Assembly (NCBI RefSeq): GCF_001424705.1 | Contig: NZ_LMRA01000047.1 | Span: 920 to 56,426, forward strand | Direction: 5' to 3' | Origin: Methylobacterium sp. Leaf465 | GTDB taxonomy: Bacteria; Pseudomonadota; Alphaproteobacteria; Rhizobiales; Beijerinckiaceae | DNA length: 55,507 nucleotides | Shown: positions 33,483-41,667 of the stretch, one piece after another | Layout: every line of letters starts with the position of its first letter | How positions within the stretch are numbered: position 1 is the first letter of the stretch | Position numbers and translations under genes: made by a program | The notes under the pieces: generated by a model | The model's database searches: none | Told to the model about the DNA's origin: nothing | What the model saw: the letters and a program-made list of their open reading frames with translations, nothing else

Positions 33483-34480
33483 GCACCGCCCTCGACGCCG
33501 CCCGCCCGGACGGCCGGTCCCGCCTCGCCCGGCAGGTCCTCCTCGTCCTGGCGGCCGTCGCCCTCGCGACCCTGATCGTCGCCGGCCTCGCCTGGCTGGT
33601 GAGCCCGAGCGTCACCGCGCCGCCGCCGCGCTCGCCCTTCGGCATCGGGTTTCGCGAGGCCACCCCGTCCGCCAGTGGGATCGGGGGCCGGATCCTCGCC
33701 CTGCAGGCGAGCTTCTCCCGCAGCCTCCAGGCCGCGGTGCAGTCCCTCAAGGCGGGCGGCGCCTGGGGGCCGATGATGCTCCTCGGCTTCGCCTACGGCG
33801 TCTTCCACGCCGCCGGACCGGGCCACGGCAAGGCGGTGATCGCCGGCTACATCGTCGCAGGCGAGCGGGCCCTCACCCGCGGTTTCAGCCTCAGCTTCGC
33901 CGCCGCCCTGCTCCAGGCCCTGGTCGCCATCGCCCTGGTGGGCATCGGGACCCTGGTGCTCGGCGCCACCGCCGCCGGCATGACCCGCGCCGGCACGGTG
34001 ATCGAGACCGTGAGCTTCGCCCTCGTGGCGCTCCTCGGCCTCAGCGTCACCTGGCGCAAGGCCGGCCGACTGGCCGGCCGCACCGATCCGGCCTGCGCCC
34101 CCGGCTGCGGCCACGTCCACCTGAACGATGCCGCGGCCCTGGCCCGGCTCGACTCGTGGCGCGAGCGCGCCGGTGTCGTGCTGGCCGCGGGCACGCGCCC
34201 CTGCGCCGGGGCGGTGCTGATCCTGGTCTTCTCCGCCTCGCAGGGCCTGCTGGCCGCCGGCATCGCCGCGACCCTGGCCATGGCCCTCGGCACCGCGCTG
34301 ACCACGGGCACGCTGGCGAGCCTCGCGGTCTTCGCCAAGGCCTTCGCCCTGCGCCTCGCGGGCGGACGCGGACGGGCCGGGGTGCTCGCGGTCGGCGGCC
34401 TCGAACTCCTGGCCGGCGCCTTCGTGCTGGTGCTCGGCCTCGCCATGCTGGCCGGACTCGCGGCCGATCTCGGCGGCTGA
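33473..34480 (+). CDS. NicO/RcnA-type nickel/cobalt transporter
   Basis: 335 aa from GTG 33473, in the last codons of the DUF1007 gene. There are six or so membrane helices. Signature motifs are FGVFHAAGPGHGKAVI-like (AYGVFHAAGPGHGKAVIAGY) near residue 113, a His/Cys-containing loop (CAPGCGHVHLND) and AGTRPCAGAVLILVF. It exports or imports Ni/Co or a related metal. Direction is not decidable from sequence. Confidence 0.85.
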   Translation: MSVGTALDAARPDGRSRLARQVLLVLAAVALATLIVAGLAWLVSPSVTAPPPRSPFGIGFREATPSASGIGGRILALQASFSRSLQAAVQSLKAGGAWGPMMLLGFAYGVFHAAGPGHGKAVIAGYIVAGERALTRGFSLSFAAALLQALVAIALVGIGTLVLGATAAGMTRAGTVIETVSFALVALLGLSVTWRKAGRLAGRTDPACAPGCGHVHLNDAAALARLDSWRERAGVVLAAGTRPCAGAVLILVFSASQGLLAAGIAATLAMALGTALTTGTLASLAVFAKAFALRLAGGRGRAGVLAVGGLELLAGAFVLVLGLAMLAGLAADLGG

Positions 34481-34497
34481 CGCCTCTGGCGCCCTTA

Positions 34498-34557
34498 CTC
34501 GCCAAGCCTTCCCTCGCCAAGCCTTCCCTCGCCAAGCTCTCCCTCGCCAAGCCCGTG
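34498..34557. repeat. Four tandem copies of a 15-bp unit
   Basis: CTCGCCAAGCCTTCC repeated at 34498, 34513, 34528 and 34543; the last two copies carry changes. It lies between the NicO stop and the next start. Because 15 is a multiple of 3, it makes spurious repeat peptides (LAKPS) in several frames; I treat it as non-coding. Confidence 0.85.
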
Positions 34558-34601
34558 AGGCCGTGGCACTCTCGCGATCCGAAGACGGAGAGAGCGCGGG
34601 C

Positions 34602-35315
34602 ATGGCGGCGGGCTTCGAGCATATCCTGAACTGGCGGCTGCTGGCCGGCTCGCACGATTTTCCCGGTCCGGATGGCGGCACCTGCATCAACGAGGCGGCG
34701 ATCGTAGCCGCCGGCCTGCCCTATCGGGCGATCCGCGCCTCGGCCGATTGCCCGCCCTGTTTCTCGCCGCTCCTGTCCGCCTACGCCCTCGGCCTGAACG
34801 ATGCGATGCCCGATGCCGAGCGGCCGCGCCTGATGGCCTTCGTGCTGCGGCTCTCCGGCTCGGCGGACGTCCCGGCCGTGGAGGCCGAGCGCGTCGCCTT
34901 CCTCGCCCTGGCGAGCGTCCGTCGCATCCTGCCGCCCCTCCTGGATCTGGCGGGCCTGCCCACCCTGGCCGCGGCCTGCGACGGGGCCGCGGATTCGGAC
35001 CGGGCCCGGGTGGTCGCCCGGGACGCCGCTTGGCAGGGCGGCGCGCGGGCGCAGGAGGCCTCGCAGCGCGGGGCCTGGAGGCAGGGCGCTCGGGCCGCGG
35101 CGGTCTCCCGGGCCGCCACCGCCGCCGGGAAGGCCTTCGCGGATGCGCGCTGTGCGGCCGAGGTCGCGGAGGGTGCCGCGGCCTTCGTGCCGGAGGTCTG
35201 GGCGAGCGCCGTGGCGATCCTCGACGAAGCCCTGGAGATCGGCCGCCGGGCGGCGCCTCTCGAGCGCGCGCTGGTGCAGCGGCGCCTGGACGCCGCGCGG
35301 TCGGGGCTCGCGTAG
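34602..35315 (+). CDS. Hypothetical protein with Cys pair
   Basis: 237 aa from ATG 34602 (GGAG at 34587); a GTG at 34563 is possible. The N-terminal part FEHILNWRLLAGSHDFPGPDGGTCINEAAIVAAGLPYR and ADCPPCFSPLLSAYALGLNDAMPD looks conserved and well coded. The C-terminal ~100 residues are Ala/Arg-rich and helical. No signal peptide is evident. I do not recognise a named family. The gene reads alone, convergent with the phosphatase. Confidence 0.65.
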   Translation: MAAGFEHILNWRLLAGSHDFPGPDGGTCINEAAIVAAGLPYRAIRASADCPPCFSPLLSAYALGLNDAMPDAERPRLMAFVLRLSGSADVPAVEAERVAFLALASVRRILPPLLDLAGLPTLAAACDGAADSDRARVVARDAAWQGGARAQEASQRGAWRQGARAAAVSRAATAAGKAFADARCAAEVAEGAAAFVPEVWASAVAILDEALEIGRRAAPLERALVQRRLDAARSGLA

Positions 35316-35323
35316 AGCCCGGC

Positions 35324-35908
35324 TCAGACCGGGGCTGGCGCCGCCATCGGGTCGAAGGTCACGGTCTGGCAATTGTCGAGCCAGACGCCCGTCAGGTGAT
35401 AGAAGAAGGTGCCGTGGCCGACCACCGCGATGCTGTGCTCGGGCCGAGCCGCGAGCCAGTCGCGAAAGCCGAGGACGCGGGCGTCGAAGAGGGTGCGCGG
35501 CTCGATATGCACGCCGCGGGCGTCGGGCGCGCCTTCGGCATGCCACCAGATCTCCGGCAGATGGTCGACGGCGACGTCCGGGAACTCGGCGGCCAGCACC
35601 GAGGCGGCCCGGCCGACATCGCAGCTGCTTTCCTGGCACTCCCGATGCAGGACCTCGACGAGGATGCGCGGGCGGCTCGGATGGTCGCCGAAGATGCCCT
35701 GGGTTGTCTGGATCGCCCGGGTCAGGGGCGAGGTCACCACCAGATCGAAGGGGATGTCGTGCAGGGCCGCCCGGGCCGCCCGGACCTGGCCCTGCCCCCG
35801 CTCGGTCAGGCGGGCGTCGACGTGGCCGGGATCCTGTCCGGTCAGGCGGTGCGCGGCGTTGAAAGTCGATTCGCCGTGGCGGACGCAGACGATGCGAGTG
35901 GGGGCCAT
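35324..35908 (-). CDS. Histidine phosphatase family protein
   Basis: 194 aa from ATG 35908. The phospho-His motif is VCVRHGEST (H11) near the start. Other features are RLTGQDPGHVDARLTERGQGQ, SPLTRAIQTTQ and VVGHGTFFYHLTG with the second catalytic His. These define the PGM-like branch-1 phosphatase superfamily. It acts on a small phosphorylated metabolite; substrate unknown. Ends 9 bp from the convergent hypothetical gene. Confidence 0.92.
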   Translation of the reverse strand: MAPTRIVCVRHGESTFNAAHRLTGQDPGHVDARLTERGQGQVRAARAALHDIPFDLVVTSPLTRAIQTTQGIFGDHPSRPRILVEVLHRECQESSCDVGRAASVLAAEFPDVAVDHLPEIWWHAEGAPDARGVHIEPRTLFDARVLGFRDWLAARPEHSIAVVGHGTFFYHLTGVWLDNCQTVTFDPMAAPAPV

Positions 35909-36060
35909 ATGGGTCCGGTTTCGATGGGATGGGAGAACGGCGCGCCGGCGATAACTTCGCGAGGCGCGCCATCGTTGCGCGGCGCGTCAGGGCACCGCGC
36001 CAAAGAAAAAGGCCCGGTTGCCCGGGCCTCGATGACGGTGCGTGCGGATTCGGCCGGCGG

Positions 36061-36585
36061 TCAGGCCTTGCGGGCGACCGGGCCACGGCGGCGCAGGCGG
36101 ACGATCACCTCGACGCCGGCGATCTCCATGCCCTCGGGGGCGTCCGGCAGGGAATCCACGGTGATCCCGCAATCGGGCATGTCCAACACCTGGCCCTCGT
36201 CCTCGAGGAAGAAGTGGTGGTGCTCGCTCGGGTTGGTGTCGAAGTAGGCCTTCGATCCGTCGAGCGCGAGCTGACGCAGGAGGCCGGCCTCGGTGAACTG
36301 GTGCAGGGTGTTGTAGACGGTGGCCAGCGACACCGGCACCTTGGCGCGCATCGCCTCGTCGTAGAGCATTTCCGCCGTGAGGTGGCGATCGCCGCGGCCG
36401 AACAGCAGCCAGCCCAGGGACAGGCGCTGGCGGGTCGGGCGCAGGCCCGCCCGGCGCAGGCGATCGCGCAGATCCGACAGCGGGCAACCGCGACGGCCGG
36501 CGGCCATGTCGCCGCCGGGAACGGAGGCCCGCGCGTTCAGCACGGCCTGCAGGGGCAGAAGGTTCGACATCGGGCGTACAAACAT
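36061..36585 (-). CDS. irr: Iron response regulator Irr (Fur family)
   Basis: 174 aa from ATG 36585 (ATG 36570 is possible). The Fur-type winged helix is about 42-105 (LRPTRQRLSLGWLLFGRGDRHLTAEMLYDEA, VSLATVYNTLHQFTEAGLL). The Irr signature SEHHHFFLEDEGQV gives the His-rich haem/metal site. An N-terminal RRGCPLSDL places Cys34-Pro35 as a haem regulatory motif as in Bradyrhizobium Irr, implying haem-triggered degradation. It regulates haem synthesis and iron genes. Divergent from fabA, a conserved arrangement in this group. Confidence 0.92.
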   Translation of the reverse strand: MFVRPMSNLLPLQAVLNARASVPGGDMAAGRRGCPLSDLRDRLRRAGLRPTRQRLSLGWLLFGRGDRHLTAEMLYDEAMRAKVPVSLATVYNTLHQFTEAGLLRQLALDGSKAYFDTNPSEHHHFFLEDEGQVLDMPDCGITVDSLPDAPEGMEIAGVEVIVRLRRRGPVARKA

Positions 36586-36907
36586 CCCACGCGGAAAACG
36601 GGAAACTCAGCGGATATGTATACGGAACCCGCTGCCGCATCGCAACCCGAGCCGCACGCGGGGCTGGCCCTGCCCTACGCGGCGGCCCCCTCCGTCCCGT
36701 CGTGCCTCCGAGCGGCGGCCGCGGATTGGGACGCTTCGAGCGGGCGGACAGCTTTGAGGCGCACAAGCCCTGTGTTAACGAAGCGCCGATTTCACGCCGC
36801 AGCGCCGGCCGGATCGGCCCGTGCCGTGTCCGTTCCGGCGCCGGTGGCGCGACGCCGAGGGGGCCACGCGCGCCCCGGACCCAACCCTGAGGACCGATCC
36901 GCTCATC
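36586..36907. promoter_or_regulatory. Divergent irr-fabA promoter region
   Basis: 322 bp without a gene. It must hold the promoters for irr (minus) and the fab operon (plus). AT-richer pockets occur at 36606-36632 (GGATATGTATACGG) and near 36770 (TGTGTTAACGAAG). I could not recognise an ICE box for Irr or a standard -35/-10 pair with confidence. Confidence 0.4.
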
Positions 36908-37483
36908 ATGTCTTCCGCTTCCGATCCGAACGCTCCGTCGGGCACCGCCCCGGCGACCGCCGCGCCCCAGCGGGCCTCGCACTATTCCTACGAGGAACTG
37001 CTCGCCTGCGGCCGTGGCGAGCTGTTCGGCGCCGGGAACGCGCAGCTGCCCCTGCCGCCGATGCTGATGTTCGACCGCATCGTCTCGATCGGCTCCGAGG
37101 GCGGCGCCCATGGCAAGGGCCACGTGCTGGCCGAGTTCGACATCCGACCGGACCTCTGGTTCTTCGGCTGCCACTTCAAGAACGATCCGGTGATGCCCGG
37201 CTGCCTCGGCCTCGACGCCCTCTGGCAGCTCGTCGGGTTCCATCTCGGCTGGCTCGGCGCCCCCGGCCGCGGCCGGGCGCTCGGCGTCGGAGAGGTCAAG
37301 TTCACCGACCAGGTCCTGCCGACGGTGACCAAGGTCGTCTACGGCATCGACATCAAGCGGGTGCGCCTCGGCAAGCTCGTGCTCGGCATCGCCGACGGTT
37401 GGCTCGAGGCCGACGGCACCCGGATCTACGAGGCCAAGGACCTGCGCGTCGCGCTGTTCCAGGCCCAGGCGGCGGGCGGCTGA
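36908..37483 (+). CDS. fabA: 3-hydroxydecanoyl-ACP dehydratase/isomerase FabA
   Basis: 191 aa from ATG 36908. The hotdog fold has catalytic H89 in FFGCHFKNDPVMPGCLGLDALWQL and D103 in the same block. FabA introduces the cis double bond that leads to unsaturated fatty acids. The N-terminal ~22 residues are a Pro/Ala-rich extension before SHYSYEELLAC. It is followed 108 bp later by fabB, its functional partner. Confidence 0.95.
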   Translation: MSSASDPNAPSGTAPATAAPQRASHYSYEELLACGRGELFGAGNAQLPLPPMLMFDRIVSIGSEGGAHGKGHVLAEFDIRPDLWFFGCHFKNDPVMPGCLGLDALWQLVGFHLGWLGAPGRGRALGVGEVKFTDQVLPTVTKVVYGIDIKRVRLGKLVLGIADGWLEADGTRIYEAKDLRVALFQAQAAGG

Positions 37484-37591
37484 GCCCGACGCGGTTGAGA
37501 TCGGGACGCCCGAGTCCTACCTGAATCCACGCGAAGGTGCCGTCTCGAGAACAAGCACCGCGAAGAACAAGCCCCGGCGGCGGAGAGCATC

Positions 37592-38824
37592 GTGTCCATG
37601 CGGCGTGTCGTGATCACCGGGATGGGCATCGTCTCATCCATCGGCAACAACACCGAGGAAGTCCTCGCCTCTCTGCGCGAGGCCAAGTCCGGCATCGGGC
37701 GTTCGGCCTCCTACGCTGAGCACGGCTTTCGCAGCCAGGTCGAGGGCCGCCCCACCCTCGACCCGGAGGGCGTCGTCGACCGGCGCGCGATGCGCTTCCA
37801 CGGCGGCGGCACCGCCTGGAACCACGTCGCCATGGACCAGGCGATCCGGAACGCCGGCCTGGAGGCGGGCGACATTTCCAATGATCGCACCGGCATCATC
37901 ATGGGCTCGGGCGGGCCGTCCACGAAGGTCATCGTCGAATCCGCCGCCATCGCGATCGACAAGGGTCCCAAGCGCGTCGGCCCTTTCGCCGTGCCCAAGG
38001 CCATGTCGTCCACCGCCTCGGCGACCCTGGCGACCTGGTTCAAGATCAAGGGCGTGAACTATTCGATCTCCTCGGCCTGCGCGACGTCGAACCACTGCAT
38101 CGGCAACGCTGCCGAGGTCATCCAGGGCGGGCGCCAGGACATCATCTTCGCGGGTGGCTGCGAGGACCTCGACTGGACGCTCTCGGTGCTGTTCGACGCC
38201 ATGGGCGCCATGTCCTCCAAGTACAACGACACCCCCGCCCGGGCGTCCCGCGCCTACGACGCCAACCGCGACGGATTCGTCATCGCGGGCGGTGCCGGCG
38301 TGCTGGTGCTCGAGGAATTGGAGCACGCCAGGGCGCGCGGCGCGACGATCTACGGCGAGATCGCCGGCTACGGCGCCACCTCGGACGGGCACGACATGGT
38401 CGCCCCCTCCGGTGAGGGCGCAGTCCGCTGCATGCGCCAGGCGATCGAGGGCCTGAAGGGCGCCAGGATCGACTACATCAACCCGCACGCCACCTCGACG
38501 CCCGTGGGCGACGACAAGGAGATCGAGGCGATCCGCGAGGTCTTCGGGCGCGGCGACGACTGTCCGCCGATCGCCGCCACCAAGTCCCTCACCGGCCACT
38601 CCCTCGGCGCGACGGGCGTGCAGGAGGCGATCTACGCGCTGCTGATGATGAACAACGACTTCATCTGCGAGAGCGCCCATATCGACGAGATCGACCCGGC
38701 CTTCGCCGATATGCCGATCCTGCGCCAGCGTCGTGACGGAGCCAAGCTCGGGCACGTCCTGTCGAATTCCTTTGGATTCGGCGGCACCAACGCGACGCTC
38801 GTCCTCAAGCACGTCGACGCCTGA
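37592..38824 (+). CDS. fabB: Beta-ketoacyl-ACP synthase I FabB
   Basis: 410 aa. GTG 37592 has GGAG (37582-37585) at good spacing; ATG 37598 (MRRVVITGMGIVSS) is the alternative. Thiolase fold with the active-site Cys in SISSACATSNHCIGNA, and His in YINPHATSTPVGD and KSLTGHSLGATG. FabB elongates unsaturated acyl chains made by FabA. Operon position fabA-fabB supports FabB rather than FabF. Confidence 0.95.
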   Translation: MSMRRVVITGMGIVSSIGNNTEEVLASLREAKSGIGRSASYAEHGFRSQVEGRPTLDPEGVVDRRAMRFHGGGTAWNHVAMDQAIRNAGLEAGDISNDRTGIIMGSGGPSTKVIVESAAIAIDKGPKRVGPFAVPKAMSSTASATLATWFKIKGVNYSISSACATSNHCIGNAAEVIQGGRQDIIFAGGCEDLDWTLSVLFDAMGAMSSKYNDTPARASRAYDANRDGFVIAGGAGVLVLEELEHARARGATIYGEIAGYGATSDGHDMVAPSGEGAVRCMRQAIEGLKGARIDYINPHATSTPVGDDKEIEAIREVFGRGDDCPPIAATKSLTGHSLGATGVQEAIYALLMMNNDFICESAHIDEIDPAFADMPILRQRRDGAKLGHVLSNSFGFGGTNATLVLKHVDA

Positions 38825-38870
38825 GGGCGACGGATCTGGATCGGGCTTAACGTCCGGCCCGGCCCGTTAA

Positions 38871-38895
38871 GGAACTGGAGAGACCTTCCGCCGTT
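38871..38895 (+). promoter_or_regulatory. EcfG-type (general stress) promoter inside the fab locus
   Basis: GGAAC (38871-38875), 16 bases, CGTT (38892-38895), the exact EcfG consensus. It lies 34 bp before a 38-codon ORF. An inverted repeat CTTAACG/CGTTAAG (38846-38852, 38865-38871) precedes and overlaps its first base. Confidence 0.7.
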
Positions 38896-38928
38896 CCTTG
38901 TTTCTTGGGATTGCTGGAAGGCACAGCC

Positions 38929-39045
38929 ATGTTGTGGTTCACGCTGGGAACCGTCGGCGGCCTCGCCCTTGCCGGGACCACGGCCGTCTACATCAAGCAA
39001 GTCATGATCGACCGCGCCAATTGCGACACCGACGGCTACTTCTAG
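38929..39045 (+). CDS. Small membrane protein, 38 aa
   Basis: ATG 38929 with GGAAGG (38916-38921) seven bases upstream, stop TAG 39043-39045. It begins MLWFTLGTVGGLALAGTT and continues AVYIKQVMIDRANCDTDGYF, giving one membrane helix and a short polar tail with a single Cys. An EcfG-type promoter sits before it and an intrinsic terminator follows, so it is probably a stress-induced monocistronic gene. Function unknown. Confidence 0.75.
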   Translation: MLWFTLGTVGGLALAGTTAVYIKQVMIDRANCDTDGYF

Positions 39046-39070
39046 CCGTCGCGCCGCCCCGCCTGCACCC

Positions 39071-39107
39071 AAAGGCCCCGTCGCGGCTCCCGCCCGACAG
39101 GGCCTTT
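39071..39107 (+). terminator. Intrinsic terminator after the 38-aa gene
   Basis: AAAGGCCC (39071-39078) pairs with GGGCCTTT (39100-39107), followed by GCGTTTC. The T content is modest. It would end the small-gene transcript and any fab readthrough. Confidence 0.65.
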
Positions 39108-39229
39108 GCGTTTCGGCGAAAGTGCCTTCGGCTCCGGTCGGATTGGACAGGGCCACGACCCCCGCGCTAAGCCTCCCACCAACGATGACGGGTCCGAGGG
39201 ACCCGAGGATCCGCGACCGGGGGACGTGC

Positions 39230-40063
39230 ATGACGGGTTTGATGGCGGGAAAGCGCGGCCTCATCATGGGGGTCGCCAACGATCACTCGATCGCCTGGGG
39301 CATCGCCAAGGTCCTGCACCGCCACGGGGCCGAGCTGGCCTTCACCTACCAGGGCGACGCCCTCGGGCGCCGGGTGACGCCGCTGGCGGCCTCCGTCGGC
39401 TCGGACATCGTCCTGCCCTGCGATGTCGAGGACATCGCCAGCGTCGACGCGCTGTTCACCGCCCTGGACGCGCGTTTCCCCGAGGGCCTCGACTTCGTCG
39501 TCCACGCCATCGGGTTCTCCGACAAGGGACAGCTCAAGGGCCGCTACGTCGACGTCACCACCCGCGAGAATTTCTCGCGGACCATGACGATCTCCTGCTT
39601 CTCCTTCACCGAGATCGCCCAGCGCGCAGCCAAGCGAATGCCCCGCGGCGGCTCGCTCCTGACGCTGACCTATGGCGGCTCGACCCGGATCATGCCGAAC
39701 TACAACGTCATGGGGGTCGCCAAGGCGGCCCTCGAGGCCTCCGTGCGCTACCTCGCGGGCGACCTCGGCCCGGACGGCATCCGGGTCAACGCCCTCTCGG
39801 CGGGCCCGATGCGGACCCTGGCCGGGGCCGGCATCGCCGATGCCCGCCTGATGTTCAACCACCAGAAGGCGCACGCCCCCTTGCGCCGGACGGTGACCCA
39901 GGAGGAGGTCGGCGGCTCGGCGATGTACCTGCTCTCGGATCTCTCGGGCGGCGTCACCGGCGAGATCCACTTCGTCGATTCCGGCTACAACATCATCTCG
40001 ATGCCCCGCCCCGACGTGCTGCAGGCCCAGGACGAGGCCGGAGTCATCGGCGACGCGGTCTAG
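39230..40063 (+). CDS. fabI: Enoyl-ACP reductase FabI
   Basis: 277 aa from ATG 39230. SDR fold with the FabI-type start LMAGKRGLIMGVANDHSIAWGIA and the Y-x6-K motif in YNVMGVAKAALEASVRYLA. It reduces trans-2-enoyl-ACP with NADH, the last step of fatty acid elongation. The C-terminal block GEIHFVDSGYNI is typical. It is separated from fabB by the 38-aa gene and its terminator, so it likely has its own promoter between 39110 and 39220. Confidence 0.95.
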   Translation: MTGLMAGKRGLIMGVANDHSIAWGIAKVLHRHGAELAFTYQGDALGRRVTPLAASVGSDIVLPCDVEDIASVDALFTALDARFPEGLDFVVHAIGFSDKGQLKGRYVDVTTRENFSRTMTISCFSFTEIAQRAAKRMPRGGSLLTLTYGGSTRIMPNYNVMGVAKAALEASVRYLAGDLGPDGIRVNALSAGPMRTLAGAGIADARLMFNHQKAHAPLRRTVTQEEVGGSAMYLLSDLSGGVTGEIHFVDSGYNIISMPRPDVLQAQDEAGVIGDAV

Positions 40064-40122
40064 CGTTTGTCGGGGATCCGTGGAAACCGGTTATCCCGAA
40101 CAGACAAACGAGACGAAAGGAC

Positions 40123-40163
40123 CCGAGAATCTGTCAGGTTCAGGACTCCTGACAGACTCTCGG
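40123..40163. terminator. Bidirectional terminator between fabI and NUDIX gene
   Basis: CCGAGAATCTGTCAGG (40123-40138) pairs with CCTGACAGACTCTCGG (40148-40163) with one mismatch. It lies between convergent genes and ends 2 bp before the NUDIX stop. Only weak T-runs flank it. Confidence 0.7.
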
Positions 40164-40164
40164 A

Positions 40165-40734
40165 TCAGCCCGAGAACAGCGCGGGCCGGCGGGCGCGCAG
40201 GGCGAGGACCAGGGTCAGGGTCTTGAGGTCGGTCAGCTCGCAGCGATCGGCCATTCGGGCGAGTTCGGCCAACGGCATCTCGACGACCCGGATGTTCTCG
40301 TGCTCGCCGTCCGCGCCCCCGCCCCCGTCCACCCGGTCGGTGGCGGCGTAGGCGGCCAGGAACAGGTGGATGCGCTCCGTCGAGATGCCGCCGCAGGAAT
40401 AGGTGGCGCCGACGAAGTCGAGGTCGCCGAGGCGCAGGCCCGCCTCCTCCAGCACCTCCCGCCGGGCATTGTCCTCCGGGGTGCCGTCGTCGATCAGGCC
40501 GGCGGGGGCCTCGAGCTGGCTCTGCTCGCCGGCGACGTAGAGGGCGGGCACCCGCAGCTCCCGCACCAGGGTCGCGACCCGGCGCACCGGATCGTAGGGC
40601 AGCACGCCCACGGAGTTGCCGTGGTCCTCGATCTCGCGCTCGGCCTCGCTGCCGTCGGCGAGGCGGACCCGGGCCAGCGAGTAGCGGCTCCAGCCCTCGT
40701 GGAGGGTCCGGAGGCTGAGGATCTCGGCTTTCAT
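40165..40734 (-). CDS. NUDIX hydrolase (ADP-ribose pyrophosphatase-like)
   Basis: 189 aa from ATG 40734. NUDIX box near residues 77-99: GLIDDGTPEDNARREVL then EEAGL, with the metal-binding REVLEE intact. Compared with GX5EX7REUXEEXGU it is one residue short, lacking the first Glu. The N-terminal beta sheet (RYSLARVRLADGSEAEREIEDHGNSVGVLPYD) resembles ADP-ribose pyrophosphatases. It shares ATGA (40731-40734) with the upstream small gene. Confidence 0.88.
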   Translation of the reverse strand: MKAEILSLRTLHEGWSRYSLARVRLADGSEAEREIEDHGNSVGVLPYDPVRRVATLVRELRVPALYVAGEQSQLEAPAGLIDDGTPEDNARREVLEEAGLRLGDLDFVGATYSCGGISTERIHLFLAAYAATDRVDGGGGADGEHENIRVVEMPLAELARMADRCELTDLKTLTLVLALRARRPALFSG

Positions 40735-40994
40735 CGCGGGACGGTCTTTCTCGCCCGGGGGGCGCGTTCCGGCTCGCCCGGGGGCGCGGGCCTGTCGTGC
40801 GGGTGGCCGACCATCAGGGACCGCCCGCCCGGGCGCCCTCGATCGCCCTGATGCCGTTCGTCGAGGTTCACCCGGCCGTCGCGCGTCACGAAATCCGGCT
40901 CGCCGGCCGCGACCCGCAGGCCGTGCTCGCTCGCCTCGGCCCGGCACTTCAGTTCGGCGACGATCGCCGCCGCGAGGGGCGTCTGGATGTCCAT
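40731..40994 (-). CDS. Small hypothetical protein coupled to the NUDIX gene
   Basis: 87 aa from ATG 40994, with GGGAG upstream. An ATG at 41021 overlaps the upstream stop (ATGA, 41018-41021), so it could be 96 aa. The first part, MDIQTPLAAAIVAELKCRAEASEHGLRVAAGEPDFVTRDG, looks coded. The Pro/Arg-rich end is less protein-like and may reflect a frameshift. No family recognised. Confidence 0.5.
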   Translation of the reverse strand: MDIQTPLAAAIVAELKCRAEASEHGLRVAAGEPDFVTRDGRVNLDERHQGDRGRPGGRSLMVGHPHDRPAPPGEPERAPRARKTVPR

Positions 40995-41017
40995 GTCGGT
41001 CTCCCGAGCGCCGCGCT

Positions 41018-41470
41018 TCATCGGCCGAGGGCGATCAGGACCGCCCCCATCAGCACCAGCACGATCAGGCCCGCCACCAGCACGGCGTTCCGGACCCGGT
41101 GCCCCTCGGCCGATGGGGTCGCGGGACCCGGTTCCAAGCCGGCGGCCACCGGCGCGCCGGCCCGGGACGCCGGCGCGTCCGGGCGCGGCGCGGCCGGTGC
41201 GGCGTCGAGGGAGGGCGGTCCGGGCGCGGGCGCGAGGGGCAGCCGCGCGATTCCGTCGGGATGGGCCCGCCCCGTGAGCAGGTCCTCGAGCTCAACCGGA
41301 ATTCCGGCGGCCTCGAGGTCCAGGACCACCTGTGCGATCGCCTCGGCGCTCATGCCGTGGATCGGCAGGGCAGCCTGGAGGTCGGCCGGGGAGAGCTCGC
41401 CCTTCTGCCGCCCGAGGGCGATCAGCCGGTCGAGATCCCGTTGCGCGACGGTCGCCGAAGCGCTCACCAT
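41018..41470 (-). CDS. Membrane-anchored protein with a sigma-70 region 1.1-like domain
   Basis: 150 aa from ATG 41470. Residues about 8-62 (QRDLDRLIALGRQKGELSPADLQAALPIHGMSAEAIAQVVLDLEAAGIPVE) match the region 1.1 fold of primary sigma factors. A Pro/Ala-rich linker follows, then a C-terminal helix (AVLVAGLIVLVLMGAVLIALG). No other sigma region is present. The topology suggests the domain is held at the inner membrane facing the cytoplasm. It may bind DNA or RNA polymerase; inference. Confidence 0.7.
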   Translation of the reverse strand: MVSASATVAQRDLDRLIALGRQKGELSPADLQAALPIHGMSAEAIAQVVLDLEAAGIPVELEDLLTGRAHPDGIARLPLAPAPGPPSLDAAPAAPRPDAPASRAGAPVAAGLEPGPATPSAEGHRVRNAVLVAGLIVLVLMGAVLIALGR

Positions 41471-41667
41471 GGGCGCGCCCCCGTCACGGCTGCGCCTCCG
41501 CCGGCCCGCGCCGCAGCGGCCCCTGCTCCGCCCGGCCCGGGTGGTCGTGCGTGTTGTCGTCCGGCCATCCGCCACTCCCGACGCTCTGCCGTCCGGAAAC
41601 CCGTCGGGCGTCGGCGCTGTTCCCGGGCTCAGGGGGGCGACGGCGCCGCCCGGCCCCGGGCTCCCGC

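Noticed and set aside
34156..34629. Frame encoding LAKPS repeats through the 15-bp array
   Set aside because: The periodicity comes from the DNA repeat; the frame overlaps the NicO gene out of phase and lacks a credible start.
41597..41623. GGAAC-N18-GTTT on the minus strand before the sigma 1.1-like gene's neighbour
   Set aside because: Spacing is too long for an EcfG-type promoter.
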